DNA of 64,000 bases from Hellea balneolensis DSM 19091 (GTDB taxonomy: Bacteria; Pseudomonadota; Alphaproteobacteria; Caulobacterales; Maricaulaceae), in the NCBI RefSeq assembly GCF_000428525.1, contig NZ_AUAC01000002.1, forward strand, positions 124,001 through 188,000. Direction: 5' to 3'. The translations under genes and the position numbers were made by a program. Below are positions 56,350 to 64,000 of the stretch, one piece after another (the first letter of the stretch is position 1; every line of letters starts with the position of its first letter). The notes beneath the pieces were generated by a model that worked only from the letters and a program-made list of their open reading frames with translations, was not told the origin of the DNA and did no database searches.

Positions 56350-57111
56350 ATGGCTAAAAACAAAAAAGCTAAAAAACCGGCTAACCCGGTGCTGGAAACG
56401 CTTAGCACTGTAATTTGGGCTTTAGGCATTGCCATTGTATTGCGCACATTTCTTTTTCAACCTTTCCATATTCCCTCAGGGTCAATGCTGCCAGGACTCA
56501 TGAAGGGCGATTATATTATTACGACAAAATATTCTCTGGGTTACGGTAAATACGCTGCCGCGCCGCTTCCTTTTCCGGTGAAGAAAGGACGGCTTTTTGA
56601 ACGCGAGCCAAACCGCGGTGATGTCATTGTTTTTAGGCCAGAAGGAGACGATAAAAACTTTATCAAACGCCTCGTTGGGCTACCAGGTGATCAATTACAG
56701 GTTCAAAAAGGGCGATTGTTTGTAAATGGAGAAGCTATCAAAACTGAACTTATCGGAGAAGAAACTTACAGTAATCAATTTGGTAAGGACAGTATCGCAG
56801 AAGCTTGGCGTGAAACATTTGGCACTGAAAATGGACATATCGTTTTTGATACTCAAAAGAATAACCCGCTCGATAATACATCCGTTTTTACAGTGCCATC
56901 AAACCATTACTTTATGATGGGTGATAATCGTGACAATTCATTCGATAGCCGGGTACCTGTGATAAAAGGTGGGGCTGGATTTATTCCGACTGAAAACCTC
57001 ATGGGCAAAGCAGAATTTGTTCTGCTATCAGTCGATGATGATTTCGCGCTGTTTAAACCTTGGACGTGGGCGAACATGCGAGGCGACCGCTTTTTCAAGG
57101 GTATCAAATGA
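56350..57111 (+). CDS. lepB: Signal peptidase I
   Basis: A 253-residue membrane protease with one N-terminal transmembrane segment (about 16-36). The catalytic dyad is Ser45 in HIPSGSMLPGL and Lys106 in NFIKRLVGLPGD. GDNRDNSFDSR is box E. It removes signal peptides, including those of the secreted proteins here. The stop overlaps rnc (ATGA). Confidence 0.96.
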   Translation: MAKNKKAKKPANPVLETLSTVIWALGIAIVLRTFLFQPFHIPSGSMLPGLMKGDYIITTKYSLGYGKYAAAPLPFPVKKGRLFEREPNRGDVIVFRPEGDDKNFIKRLVGLPGDQLQVQKGRLFVNGEAIKTELIGEETYSNQFGKDSIAEAWRETFGTENGHIVFDTQKNNPLDNTSVFTVPSNHYFMMGDNRDNSFDSRVPVIKGGAGFIPTENLMGKAEFVLLSVDDDFALFKPWTWANMRGDRFFKGIK

Positions 57112-57797
57112 AGCCCGAATATCGCAGATTAAGTGTGCTTGAAAACCGTATGGGCTACGTGTTTAAAGATAAAGAACTTGCCCTTCGAGCTTTAACACAT
57201 AGTTCCTTTGGGGATGGCCGCCGGAAAACACCAGATTATGAGAGGCTTGAATTTTTGGGCGACAGAGTTCTTGGCCTTATGACAGCTGAAAAGCTCTTTT
57301 TTCTAAGCACGGAAAAAGAGGGCACCTTGGCCCGCAGGCTTAATGCCCTTGTGAGGAAAGAAACATGCGCACGAATCTCGCAACGTATTGGAATAGGCGA
57401 GGCGTTACTTTTATCGCCTTCAGAAGAGCGGCAAGGTGGACGCGATAAGAACTCAATATTGGGCGATGCCTGTGAAGCTATCATAGGGGCTATATATATC
57501 GATGGCGGCTTTTCAGCTGCTCAGTCTTTTTACGATGTCCATTGGAAAGAGGATATAGAGGCCGTTACCCATAAATCCATGAAGGACCCTAAAACTGCTC
57601 TGCAAGAAAAAGCCTCAGTGGCAAATAAATGCTTACCTATATATACCACGCTTAACCGTACGGGACCGGACCACAAACCGCTATTTGTCATTCAAGTAGA
57701 GGTCGAAGGCGTGGGCCGCGCGACGGGTACAGGCAAGTCTAAAAAAGACGCCGAAAGATTTGCCGCAATACACCTATTAGAAGAGTGGCCGTCATGA
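57108..57797 (+). CDS. rnc: Ribonuclease III
   Basis: A 229-residue double-strand RNase. The signature ERLEFLGDRVLGL (about 43-55) and LGDACEAIIGAIYID carry the acidic metal ligands, with a dsRNA-binding domain in the last 70 residues (DPKTALQEKAS to SKKDAERFAAIHLLEEW). It processes rRNA precursors. ATG at 57108 overlaps the lepB stop and its own stop overlaps the era start (ATGA). Confidence 0.96.
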   Translation: MKPEYRRLSVLENRMGYVFKDKELALRALTHSSFGDGRRKTPDYERLEFLGDRVLGLMTAEKLFFLSTEKEGTLARRLNALVRKETCARISQRIGIGEALLLSPSEERQGGRDKNSILGDACEAIIGAIYIDGGFSAAQSFYDVHWKEDIEAVTHKSMKDPKTALQEKASVANKCLPIYTTLNRTGPDHKPLFVIQVEVEGVGRATGTGKSKKDAERFAAIHLLEEWPS

Positions 57798-58765
57798 GTT
57801 CTGCCCCCCAAACACGCGCAGGTTTTGCCGCCATTATCGGCGCACCTAATGCAGGCAAGTCAACGCTGACCAATGCCTTGGTCGGCGAAAAAGTCTCCAT
57901 TGTCACACACAAGGTTCAAACAACGCGCTTTCAGATACGCGGTATTGCCATGTTGCCACTTAAAAATGGGGCAGACGCCCAAGTCGTATTGGTTGATACG
58001 CCGGGCATATTCTCGGCCAAAGAGTCAGACCGATTGGCGAAATCCATGGTTCATGCCGCCTGGACAGGCGTTAATGAGTCGGAAGCGATTGTTCACGTCG
58101 TAGACGCCCCTGCCTATCATCGCCATAAAAATGGGGAAGGCACGTCTCAAGACCGCTTATCTGTTTCGGACACACAGAGAGTCTCTGAAGGCCTGAAAAA
58201 ACGAGAGCGTGGAAAAGTCTTTCTCGCGCTGAATAAAATCGACGAAATACCCCATGATGTTCTATTGGCACAAATTGCAGAATTTAGTGCATTAGATATC
58301 TATGAGGAAATCTTTATGATTTCTGCGCTGAATATGGATGGCGTGGATAAGCTTGCAGCAACGCTTGCAAATGCGATGCCTGAGGGGCCTTATCTGTACC
58401 CTGAAGATCAAGCGGCTGATATTCCCTCCCGCCTTATGGCCGCTGAAATTACGCGAGAAAAAATCTTCTTAAGACTACATGACGAGCTACCTTATGCTTC
58501 GACTGTTGAGACTGAAAAATGGAAGCAGCAAAAGAACGGCGACATCCGCATTGACCAAGTCATCTATGTTCGCCGTGATAGCCAAAAACCTATTGTATTA
58601 GGAAAAGGTGGAAAAACGATAAAAGATATTGGCGCGGCTGCAAGGCGAGACATGCAGGATTGGCTTGGCCGTAAGGTTCACCTATTTCTTTTCGTGAAAG
58701 TTCGCGATAACTGGCAAAATGATAAAGCACGCTATGCAGAAAGCGGGTTGGAATTTGATGTCTGA
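57794..58765 (+). CDS. era: GTPase Era
   Basis: A 323-residue ribosome-assembly GTPase. G1 GAPNAGKST, G3 DTPGIF, G4 NKID, then a C-terminal KH domain with PIVLGKGGKTIKDIGAAAR that binds the 3' end of 16S rRNA. ATG at 57794 overlaps the rnc stop; the stop overlaps recO (TGATG). Confidence 0.96.
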   Translation: MSSAPQTRAGFAAIIGAPNAGKSTLTNALVGEKVSIVTHKVQTTRFQIRGIAMLPLKNGADAQVVLVDTPGIFSAKESDRLAKSMVHAAWTGVNESEAIVHVVDAPAYHRHKNGEGTSQDRLSVSDTQRVSEGLKKRERGKVFLALNKIDEIPHDVLLAQIAEFSALDIYEEIFMISALNMDGVDKLAATLANAMPEGPYLYPEDQAADIPSRLMAAEITREKIFLRLHDELPYASTVETEKWKQQKNGDIRIDQVIYVRRDSQKPIVLGKGGKTIKDIGAAARRDMQDWLGRKVHLFLFVKVRDNWQNDKARYAESGLEFDV

Positions 58766-59496
58766 TGGAATGGGTGTCCGAAGGTTATATATTATCTGTT
58801 AGGAAACACGGCGAAACCTCTGCAATTATTGATGTTTTTACGCCTGATAAGGGGCGTCACCTGGGTTTGGTTCGGGGCGGAGTTAGCCGAAAGAGCCGTC
58901 CAGTTCTCCAACCTGGTAATAAAGTAAAACTTCAGTGGCGGGGTCGCTTGTCGGAACATTTGGGCAGCTTTACGGTTGAGCCGCTTTCTGCGCGCGCAGC
59001 AGAACTCATGGAAGACCGCTTGTCTTTGGCCGGTTTAAACGCGATGTGCGCCATTGCGAGAGAATGCCTACCGGAACGCGAGCCTCATCCCGAAGTCTAT
59101 GATGCCTTCCAGATCCTGCTCATGAACCTTCATGACCCAGATATCTGGCCGGCCCTTTATGTCCGTTGGGAAGCTGGTCTTTTAACAGCCATGGGATATG
59201 GGCTTGATCTGAAAAGCTGCGCCGCTACGGGGTCTAATGATAACCTTACCCATGTCTCTCCAAGGTCAGGGCGAGCCGTTAGCGCCAGTGCGGCCGAGCC
59301 ATATAAAGACAAATTATTGGTCCTTCCGCTTTTCTTGCAGGGACAGCCTTATGTAACACCAGAAGACGTTAAGGCTGGAATGGTCTTAACAGGATATTTT
59401 CTAGAAACCCGGGTGCAGTGGGGCGTGAATAAAACACTTCCCGATTCACGTGCGCGAATGATTGAACGGCTCAGTACAGAAGGCTATAGCCGCTAA
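58765..59496 (+). CDS. recO: DNA repair protein RecO
   Basis: A 243-residue recombination mediator of the RecFOR pathway. An OB-fold N-terminus (EGYILSVRKHGETSAIIDVF) and a helical C-terminal part with LLTAMGYGLDLKSCAATG and SPRSGRAVS, the alphaproteobacterial RecO pattern. The stop directly abuts that of the convergent amidohydrolase, with no spacer. Confidence 0.93.
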   Translation: MEWVSEGYILSVRKHGETSAIIDVFTPDKGRHLGLVRGGVSRKSRPVLQPGNKVKLQWRGRLSEHLGSFTVEPLSARAAELMEDRLSLAGLNAMCAIARECLPEREPHPEVYDAFQILLMNLHDPDIWPALYVRWEAGLLTAMGYGLDLKSCAATGSNDNLTHVSPRSGRAVSASAAEPYKDKLLVLPLFLQGQPYVTPEDVKAGMVLTGYFLETRVQWGVNKTLPDSRARMIERLSTEGYSR

Positions 59497-60768
59497 TTAG
59501 CGGTATTTATGAAGCCGCTTATCCTCCGAAGTCGGATTATACCTATCTCTCAAAGCTGTTTGTCGAGATTCCAGGCTTTGTCGCTCTCCGTTAATCAACA
59601 TATGTATTGGCGCAGACGTCACGTTAAGCGGGTCTCCGTCCCAGACGACAAGACTGGCATCATCACCATTAGAAATAGTTCCATTTTGTCCGAACCATTT
59701 GGCTGGTGTTGATGTGATTGCAGCAAACGCTTTGTTCCACTCCAGGCCGTTTCCGACAGCATTACCAGCGTGTTGCGCCAATGTCGCCGGACGTTGAATG
59801 CCCAAAGCAGAGGCATTGGTAATCGCATAATCTACACCTGCTTCGTCAAGAATGATAACATTATCGAGTCTGGCGCCTACAGATTCAAAACTGCTAGGCA
59901 AATTTTGATGAGGGTCAATCATCACTTTAATATCAGCCGCCGCAAGCTCATCTGCAATTTGCCAAGCCTCTACTGCGCCTAAAATGATAATATCGAGATT
60001 TTTAAAATCATCTTTAAGCGCAATAATATTCAGCATGTCCATCGCTCGGTTAGCCGATATCATAAGAGGCATTTGACCACGCGCCGCACCAACAAATGCA
60101 CTTGCATCTTGGCGAGAAAGAGCATCACCATCTTCCGGACCTGAATAGCGCCCTGGAAAGGCCAAAGCATCCTTGAGTGCCGAACGAAGTTGTTGAAGCG
60201 CTGCCGCCCGCGACCCGCCTGCACGCCGCGTTCCGCTCTCACCCAACTGTACAAATACAAAGGCACGGGGAGTCTCGACAGAGTCATAATCGCCGCTCAG
60301 GTTTATGACTGCGCCCGTTCCGCCAAAAATGCTATCACCCACCGCACTCGGAGAAATAACAGCATGAGTAACCCCCAAACGGCGCGTATTGGCCACAAAT
60401 ACCGCCTTTGGGTTAAAGCTGTCACTTGCAAGCTCACTCACGGATGTATGGGAGCCTTCGGAGCCCGTATCATTCGTGACGTCTTCTCCGCCAATATCCA
60501 TAAGTCCAAGCCGTGAAAATGGGGCGAACAATCCCGGGGTCACCCAGTTCCCATTCGCTTCAATAATTTCAGCGGTTTGCGGCGCAGAGAGACCGACACC
60601 CATTTGCGCAATTTTCCCGCCTCGAATGATGATGTCTGCATTCTCCATAGGATTCTGAGATGTATTCGTCACAAGCTTGGCGTTAGAGATGAAAAAATCT
60701 TGAGCGTTCGCAATGTTTACGGCTGATGAAAATAGCAGGGCGGCTGTAAGTGCTTTAAAGACTGTCAT
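59497..60768 (-). CDS. Secreted amidohydrolase-like protein, metal site degraded
   Basis: A 423-residue exported protein (signal peptide, cleavage near NIANAQD). It has the amidohydrolase composite fold (IIRGGKIAQMGVGL at the start and a GDDASLVVWDGDPL-type C-terminal beta-sandwich). The conserved HxH after VTPG is missing: the sequence reads VTPGLFAPFSRLGL. No clear replacement histidines are visible, so it is probably a non-catalytic or altered partner of the gene immediately upstream (60773-62128). ATG at 60768 has GGAGG about 8 bases upstream; the TTG at 60783 was rejected. Confidence 0.83.
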   Translation of the reverse strand: MTVFKALTAALLFSSAVNIANAQDFFISNAKLVTNTSQNPMENADIIIRGGKIAQMGVGLSAPQTAEIIEANGNWVTPGLFAPFSRLGLMDIGGEDVTNDTGSEGSHTSVSELASDSFNPKAVFVANTRRLGVTHAVISPSAVGDSIFGGTGAVINLSGDYDSVETPRAFVFVQLGESGTRRAGGSRAAALQQLRSALKDALAFPGRYSGPEDGDALSRQDASAFVGAARGQMPLMISANRAMDMLNIIALKDDFKNLDIIILGAVEAWQIADELAAADIKVMIDPHQNLPSSFESVGARLDNVIILDEAGVDYAITNASALGIQRPATLAQHAGNAVGNGLEWNKAFAAITSTPAKWFGQNGTISNGDDASLVVWDGDPLNVTSAPIHMLINGERQSLESRQTALRDRYNPTSEDKRLHKYR

Positions 60769-60772
60769 GATT

Positions 60773-62128
60773 TTATCCTCCAAACCCTAAGCGGAAGTCA
60801 CTTTTCGGCTTTAATCCGCTTTCTTTGTCAAACAGCAGAGCACCGTCCAAAAAGACTTTCTCGGGTCTTGCATATGTCGTGAAAGGATCCGCAGACCACA
60901 TCACGATATCAGCACGTTTTCCAACTTCTAAGGTTCCGGTCTCGTCTAAGATACCCAACGCTTTGGCAGGATTAGTGCTCAGCCATTTCCAAGCTTCTGC
61001 TTTTGAAATATTAAGGCCCGCCCGGTTTCCGTGAGCCCATGTTTTAGCCACTTCTTGATTGAGTCGCTGGATACCTTGCTCATCATCTGAATGAATCATG
61101 GCGCAAGCTCCTGCGGCGTGAACGAAGGGCACATTTTCTAAAATGCCGTCATAGCTTTCCATTTTGAAGCCATACCAATCCGCCCACATTGCGGCGCATG
61201 TATCATTTTCTTTAAGGTAGTCCCCAATTTTGTAAGCCTCTACAGCATGGTGAAACGTTGTAACCTTGTAATCAAACTCTTTTGCAAGATCGAGAATTTG
61301 CACCATTTCGTCGGCACGGTAGCAATGCATTTGAACAAGTATCTTTCCGTCCAGCACATCTGCTAAGGTTTCAAGTTGTAAGTCACGCTGAAAGTCATCA
61401 CCGGCATTGTCTCGCTTTTTCTTATAGGCTTGAGCTTTAATCCAGTTTTTCCGATAGCCGGCGACATTCCCCATTCTGGATCCTGGGCCACCCTTATTGC
61501 CATAGACGCGTTTAGGGTTCTCGCCGCAAGCCATTTTAAGCGTATAAGGCGCTTCGGGAAATTTCATTTCTTGGACGGTGCGCGCCGGGATGTTGCGAAG
61601 TGTCACGCCACGTCCGCCAAATAAATTTGCCGAGCCCGGAAGGATATGCAGGGTTGTTACGCCGCCTTGCAAGGCTTCATCAAAACCTGGATCTTGAGGC
61701 CAAACGCCATGCTCTGCATAGACTTCCGATGTGACCGGAGACGTCACTTCATTCCCATCACCATGTGCACTTACAGAAGGTGTAGGATAATTTCCAAGGT
61801 GGGAATGGATATCTATAATCCCCGGCGTGACATATTTTCCGCCGGCATCAATGGTCACGGCGGCTTCTAGATTCACATCCACTCCAATGGCTGTAATTTT
61901 ACCATCGGTCAGCAGGATCGAGCCACTCTCTATGTCTCGGCCTGTACCGTCAATAATATGAGCATTCGTAATTAAAGTCGTTTCCGATGGTTGCGGTGTA
62001 TATGTGCTGGCAAAAGCAGGGCCCTTTTCCTCCTTGGTTTGTGTCGTGGTTTCAGTTTTATCTCCGCATGCAGCGAGCAATGCGAAAGAGGTTGCGCCTA
62101 AGAGGGCCATGCGTAGTGTTTTTGTCAT
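60773..62128 (-). CDS. Lipoprotein amidohydrolase
   Basis: A 451-residue predicted lipoprotein (lipobox LAAC, Cys21) anchored in a membrane. The amidohydrolase metal ligands are present: DIHSHLGNYP (HxH), VQMHCYRADE, TTFHHAVEAYK, and the late Asp in MIHSDDEQ. Substrate unknown; peptides or cyclic amides are likely. It forms an operon with the downstream degenerate paralogue, 4 bases away, a tandem arrangement also seen in other proteobacteria as far as I recall. Confidence 0.87.
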   Translation of the reverse strand: MTKTLRMALLGATSFALLAACGDKTETTTQTKEEKGPAFASTYTPQPSETTLITNAHIIDGTGRDIESGSILLTDGKITAIGVDVNLEAAVTIDAGGKYVTPGIIDIHSHLGNYPTPSVSAHGDGNEVTSPVTSEVYAEHGVWPQDPGFDEALQGGVTTLHILPGSANLFGGRGVTLRNIPARTVQEMKFPEAPYTLKMACGENPKRVYGNKGGPGSRMGNVAGYRKNWIKAQAYKKKRDNAGDDFQRDLQLETLADVLDGKILVQMHCYRADEMVQILDLAKEFDYKVTTFHHAVEAYKIGDYLKENDTCAAMWADWYGFKMESYDGILENVPFVHAAGACAMIHSDDEQGIQRLNQEVAKTWAHGNRAGLNISKAEAWKWLSTNPAKALGILDETGTLEVGKRADIVMWSADPFTTYARPEKVFLDGALLFDKESGLKPKSDFRLGFGG

Positions 62129-62149
62129 GGCCGCAAATAATCACGGTTC

Positions 62150-62755
62150 TTAATTAGGCGCAAGATGAAAGCTTGCTTTAACCAAAAGTGCATCTGTTAA
62201 CAGTGCGTGATATTCCATACGAGAAATCTCTATAGCCCCCATGGTTCTCAAATGGTCTGTAATAAATTGCGTATCGAGCAGTATATAACCGCCTTGCAAG
62301 AGCCGCTCGACTAGATAGACGAGGGCAATTTTGCTGGCATTGGTGGCACGTGAAAACATACTTTCACCAAAGAATGCACCTCCGATAGAGACGCCGTATA
62401 GGCCGCCGACTAATATGTTATCTTGCCAGACTTCGACTGAATGGGCATTCCCCATATCGTGAAGGCGGCCATAAAGAAATTCGATACCGTCATTAATCCA
62501 TGTATTTTCTCTTCCGGGAGCCGCTTCGGCGCATTTTTCAATCACTTGCGGAAACGCCTTATCAAAAGTGACGCTAAAGGACATGTTTCGGATAAATTTC
62601 TTTAGAGACTTTGAAACGTGCAACTTATCGAGTGGAATTATACCGCGGTGGTCAGGGTCCAGTAAATATACGTTGGGGTCGTCCCGGTTGTCAGCCATCG
62701 GGAACACGCCGCGGCGATAGCAATCCAACAATTCCTCAGGCCCGAATTGCTTCAT
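62150..62755 (-). CDS. aat: Leucyl/phenylalanyl-tRNA--protein transferase
   Basis: A 201-residue N-degron enzyme that adds Leu or Phe to proteins with N-terminal Arg or Lys, for ClpAP. ELLDCYRRGVFPMAD is the N-terminal signature, NAHSVEVWQDNILVGGLYGV and FFGESMFSRATNASKIAL the core, and LDTQFITDHLRTMGAIEI the end. Typical length for the alphaproteobacterial form. The start overlaps crtZ by ATGA, an odd partner. Confidence 0.94.
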   Translation of the reverse strand: MKQFGPEELLDCYRRGVFPMADNRDDPNVYLLDPDHRGIIPLDKLHVSKSLKKFIRNMSFSVTFDKAFPQVIEKCAEAAPGRENTWINDGIEFLYGRLHDMGNAHSVEVWQDNILVGGLYGVSIGGAFFGESMFSRATNASKIALVYLVERLLQGGYILLDTQFITDHLRTMGAIEISRMEYHALLTDALLVKASFHLAPN

Positions 62756-63207
62756 TTAGACTTTAGCTCGGCTTTAAGTCTTTCCGGCGGTTCTGCGTAA
62801 AGAAACCCAAAGGACACAGCACCATCTCTTTCTGTCGTGTGGTGGTGCAGTCTATGGGCAAGGACGAGACGGAATAAATATCCCTTCTTAGGTGTGTAAT
62901 TAAAGGGCCAGCGTTGATGGACTAGGCCGTCATGCACAAAGGCGTAGAGAATTCCATAAAGTGTGAAGCCTAAGGCAACATACCAAAGAGGTTCCCACCA
63001 TAGCGAACCCGAAATAAACAATGCGGCGGCGATAATGCTAAAACAAACAGCATAGAGATCATTTTTCTCAAAATAACCTTTTGTATGAATATGGTGACTT
63101 TCATGCCAATTCCAGCCTCTGCCATGCATAAAGTATTTATGAAAATAGAGCGCGAAAACTTCCATGCCGACAATACTGGCGACAACTATCAGAATATTCG
63201 CAATCAT
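62752..63207 (-). CDS. crtZ: Beta-carotene 3-hydroxylase
   Basis: A 151-residue membrane di-iron hydroxylase. The histidine motifs are present: FHKYFMHG (HxxxxH), HESHH, HDGLVH and HRLHHH, set among hydrophobic helices. It converts beta-carotene to zeaxanthin and, with CrtW, gives astaxanthin-type pigments. ATG at 63207 overlaps the crtW stop; the longer frame from a TTG at 63240 runs into crtW. Confidence 0.93.
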   Translation of the reverse strand: MIANILIVVASIVGMEVFALYFHKYFMHGRGWNWHESHHIHTKGYFEKNDLYAVCFSIIAAALFISGSLWWEPLWYVALGFTLYGILYAFVHDGLVHQRWPFNYTPKKGYLFRLVLAHRLHHHTTERDGAVSFGFLYAEPPERLKAELKSK

Positions 63208-63923
63208 GAGCCAAACTTTCGGGCGGGTAATCGCCACCAAGGCTCATGTGGGTAGAGGTGATGTTCATGATGATACCCAAAATGAAAACAAGTCAAAAGT
63301 GACAGCCATTTCGGAAAATCATTCGTGCGCGCGTTGTGATGATCCGGGAAAGCCTCTGAATGGCGATGCGTAAGATAGGTTCCAAAATAGAAAAGCTGGA
63401 CCGAGGACAGAATAGCCGGAACCGCCCACATAATAATTGTGTTGAGATATGAGGCACCAAACACGAATATATAAGCCATCGTGAAGCCAACCAATATTAG
63501 GAATTGCCGCAATCCGAAATACTCTCTGAAAAACTTCAGATACCATGGCCAGAAAGAGTTAGGGTTATTTGCATTAAAGTCAGGGTCATCCACTGTGCCG
63601 GGATAATCATGATGGGCATGATGGGCGGTGCGCATATAGCTCCAATCAAAGCCCGCATAGACGAACATGATAGCCTTGCCTATCACAGCATTGGCTTTTT
63701 CATTATCCGGAACCAACGTGCCATGCATCGTGTCATGGGCGACTATAAACATTCCGGCATATAACCAGCATTGCACGGCTATAAGGACTATTGTTTGCCA
63801 AAACGGGGCGCTAAGAGAATGGAAAAAGACGCTATAGATATGCACAATAGCCCAACTGCCAACGACTAAAATTGCGTAAAGCAATCCAATCGCTAAGTTC
63901 GGTTTTGGTATCGTCTCTTCCAT
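63204..63923 (-). CDS. crtW: Beta-carotene ketolase
   Basis: A 239-residue membrane-bound di-iron enzyme adding 4-keto groups to beta-ionone rings. The histidine boxes are HDTMH, HHAHH, HRHSEAFPDHH and FHFGYHHEHHLYPHEPWW. Four hydrophobic segments. The ATG at 63923 overlaps the stop of the upstream gene (TGATG). With crtZ it makes the second carotenoid locus of the window. Confidence 0.94.
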   Translation of the reverse strand: MEETIPKPNLAIGLLYAILVVGSWAIVHIYSVFFHSLSAPFWQTIVLIAVQCWLYAGMFIVAHDTMHGTLVPDNEKANAVIGKAIMFVYAGFDWSYMRTAHHAHHDYPGTVDDPDFNANNPNSFWPWYLKFFREYFGLRQFLILVGFTMAYIFVFGASYLNTIIMWAVPAILSSVQLFYFGTYLTHRHSEAFPDHHNARTNDFPKWLSLLTCFHFGYHHEHHLYPHEPWWRLPARKFGS

Positions 63924-64000
63924 CAAACTCTCATCATACGGTGCGAAATCAAGGCTGCGAGTAACAATATCACAGCAGCCAGGCCAAATAAAATTCCCCA
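63923..64000 (-). CDS. 3' end of an unidentified membrane protein gene
   Basis: The minus-strand frame is open from the window edge to a TGA overlapping the crtW ATG. The visible 25 residues start WGILFGLAAVILLLAALIS and end HRMMRV: a hydrophobic segment with a short basic cytoplasmic tail, the likely C-terminus of a small membrane protein. The TGATG overlap suggests it is co-translated with crtW. Too little is visible to name it. Confidence 0.5.
   Translation of the reverse strand, partial: WGILFGLAAVILLLAALISHRMMRV

Noticed and set aside
1-64000. tRNA genes, CRISPR arrays, insertion sequences, phage genes
   Set aside because: Intergenic gaps were scanned for T-loop patterns, regularly spaced repeats and transposase or integrase motifs; none were found.

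Overview
The window is a gene-dense chromosomal segment of an alphaproteobacterium. The signs are an HdaA-type DnaA regulator, a fused ispDF, the block dusB-ntrB-ntrC-ntrY-ntrX-trkA/H-hfq-hflX, the block rpoZ-rsh-pyrE-pdxJ-acpS-lepB-rnc-era-recO, an aroQ-accB-accC set and a short RluA/Rnd pair. Moderate GC content, astaxanthin-type carotenoid genes (crtY, crtI, crtB, crtZ, crtW), secreted amidohydrolases and TrkAH suggest an aerobic, pigmented, probably marine member of the Caulobacterales/Maricaulales side of the class. That placement is inference. No tRNA, rRNA, CRISPR array, insertion sequence or prophage was seen.

Layout. 1-5.4 kb: 3' end of hdaA, then an SDR oxidoreductase and a 45-residue DUF2256 protein divergent from an iron-sulfur (6-4)-type photolyase, then rluA-rnd and a dienelactone hydrolase. 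5.5-10.7 kb: a LysM lipoprotein, pyk, lipA, a COQ10/RatA-like protein and a membrane-anchored EEP-family phosphatase. 10.7-11.1 kb: a 451-base gap between convergent genes that folds into several GC-rich hairpins and is the best candidate for an unassigned structured RNA. 11.1-24.5 kb: cinA and ispDF on the minus strand, then dusB, two nitrogen-type two-component systems (NtrBC, NtrYX), TrkA/TrkH, Hfq and HflX. Both response regulators lack the GAFTGA sigma-54 contact loop. 24.5-28 kb: mazG, ccmD, ccmC, ccmB and ccmA in an overlapping minus-strand run, with ccmE divergent. 28-34 kb: a secreted amidohydrolase and the carotenoid operon crtY-crtI-DUF1993-crtB, with two palindromes before crtB.

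34-38.6 kb: an AT-rich orphan gene behind aroQ-accB-accC, thiS-thiG, and an iron-sulfur uracil-DNA glycosylase. 38.6-43 kb: kbl-tdh (threonine to glycine plus acetyl-CoA), coupled to a nitroreductase with the iodotyrosine-deiodinase E-Y-K lid triad; the Tdh has lost its four structural-zinc cysteines. A Bcr/CflA efflux pump follows. 43-51.8 kb: a trypsin-like protease, an acyl-CoA ligase, a threonine dehydratase-like enzyme, a lytic transglycosylase, dapA, smpB, a family-5-type UDG, a NYN-domain protein and folK. 51.8-59.5 kb: the rpoZ-to-recO housekeeping run, with a clear terminator after rpoZ. 59.5-64 kb: a tandem pair of secreted amidohydrolases (one missing its metal-binding HxH), then aat-crtZ-crtW on the minus strand, translationally coupled to a gene cut by the window edge.

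Together crtB, crtI, crtY, crtZ and crtW would carry geranylgeranyl diphosphate through lycopene and beta-carotene to ketolated and hydroxylated xanthophylls; crtE is not in the window. Many neighbouring genes overlap by ATGA, TGATG or TAATG, so translational coupling is common here. All calls rest on reading motifs by eye; no database search was run.
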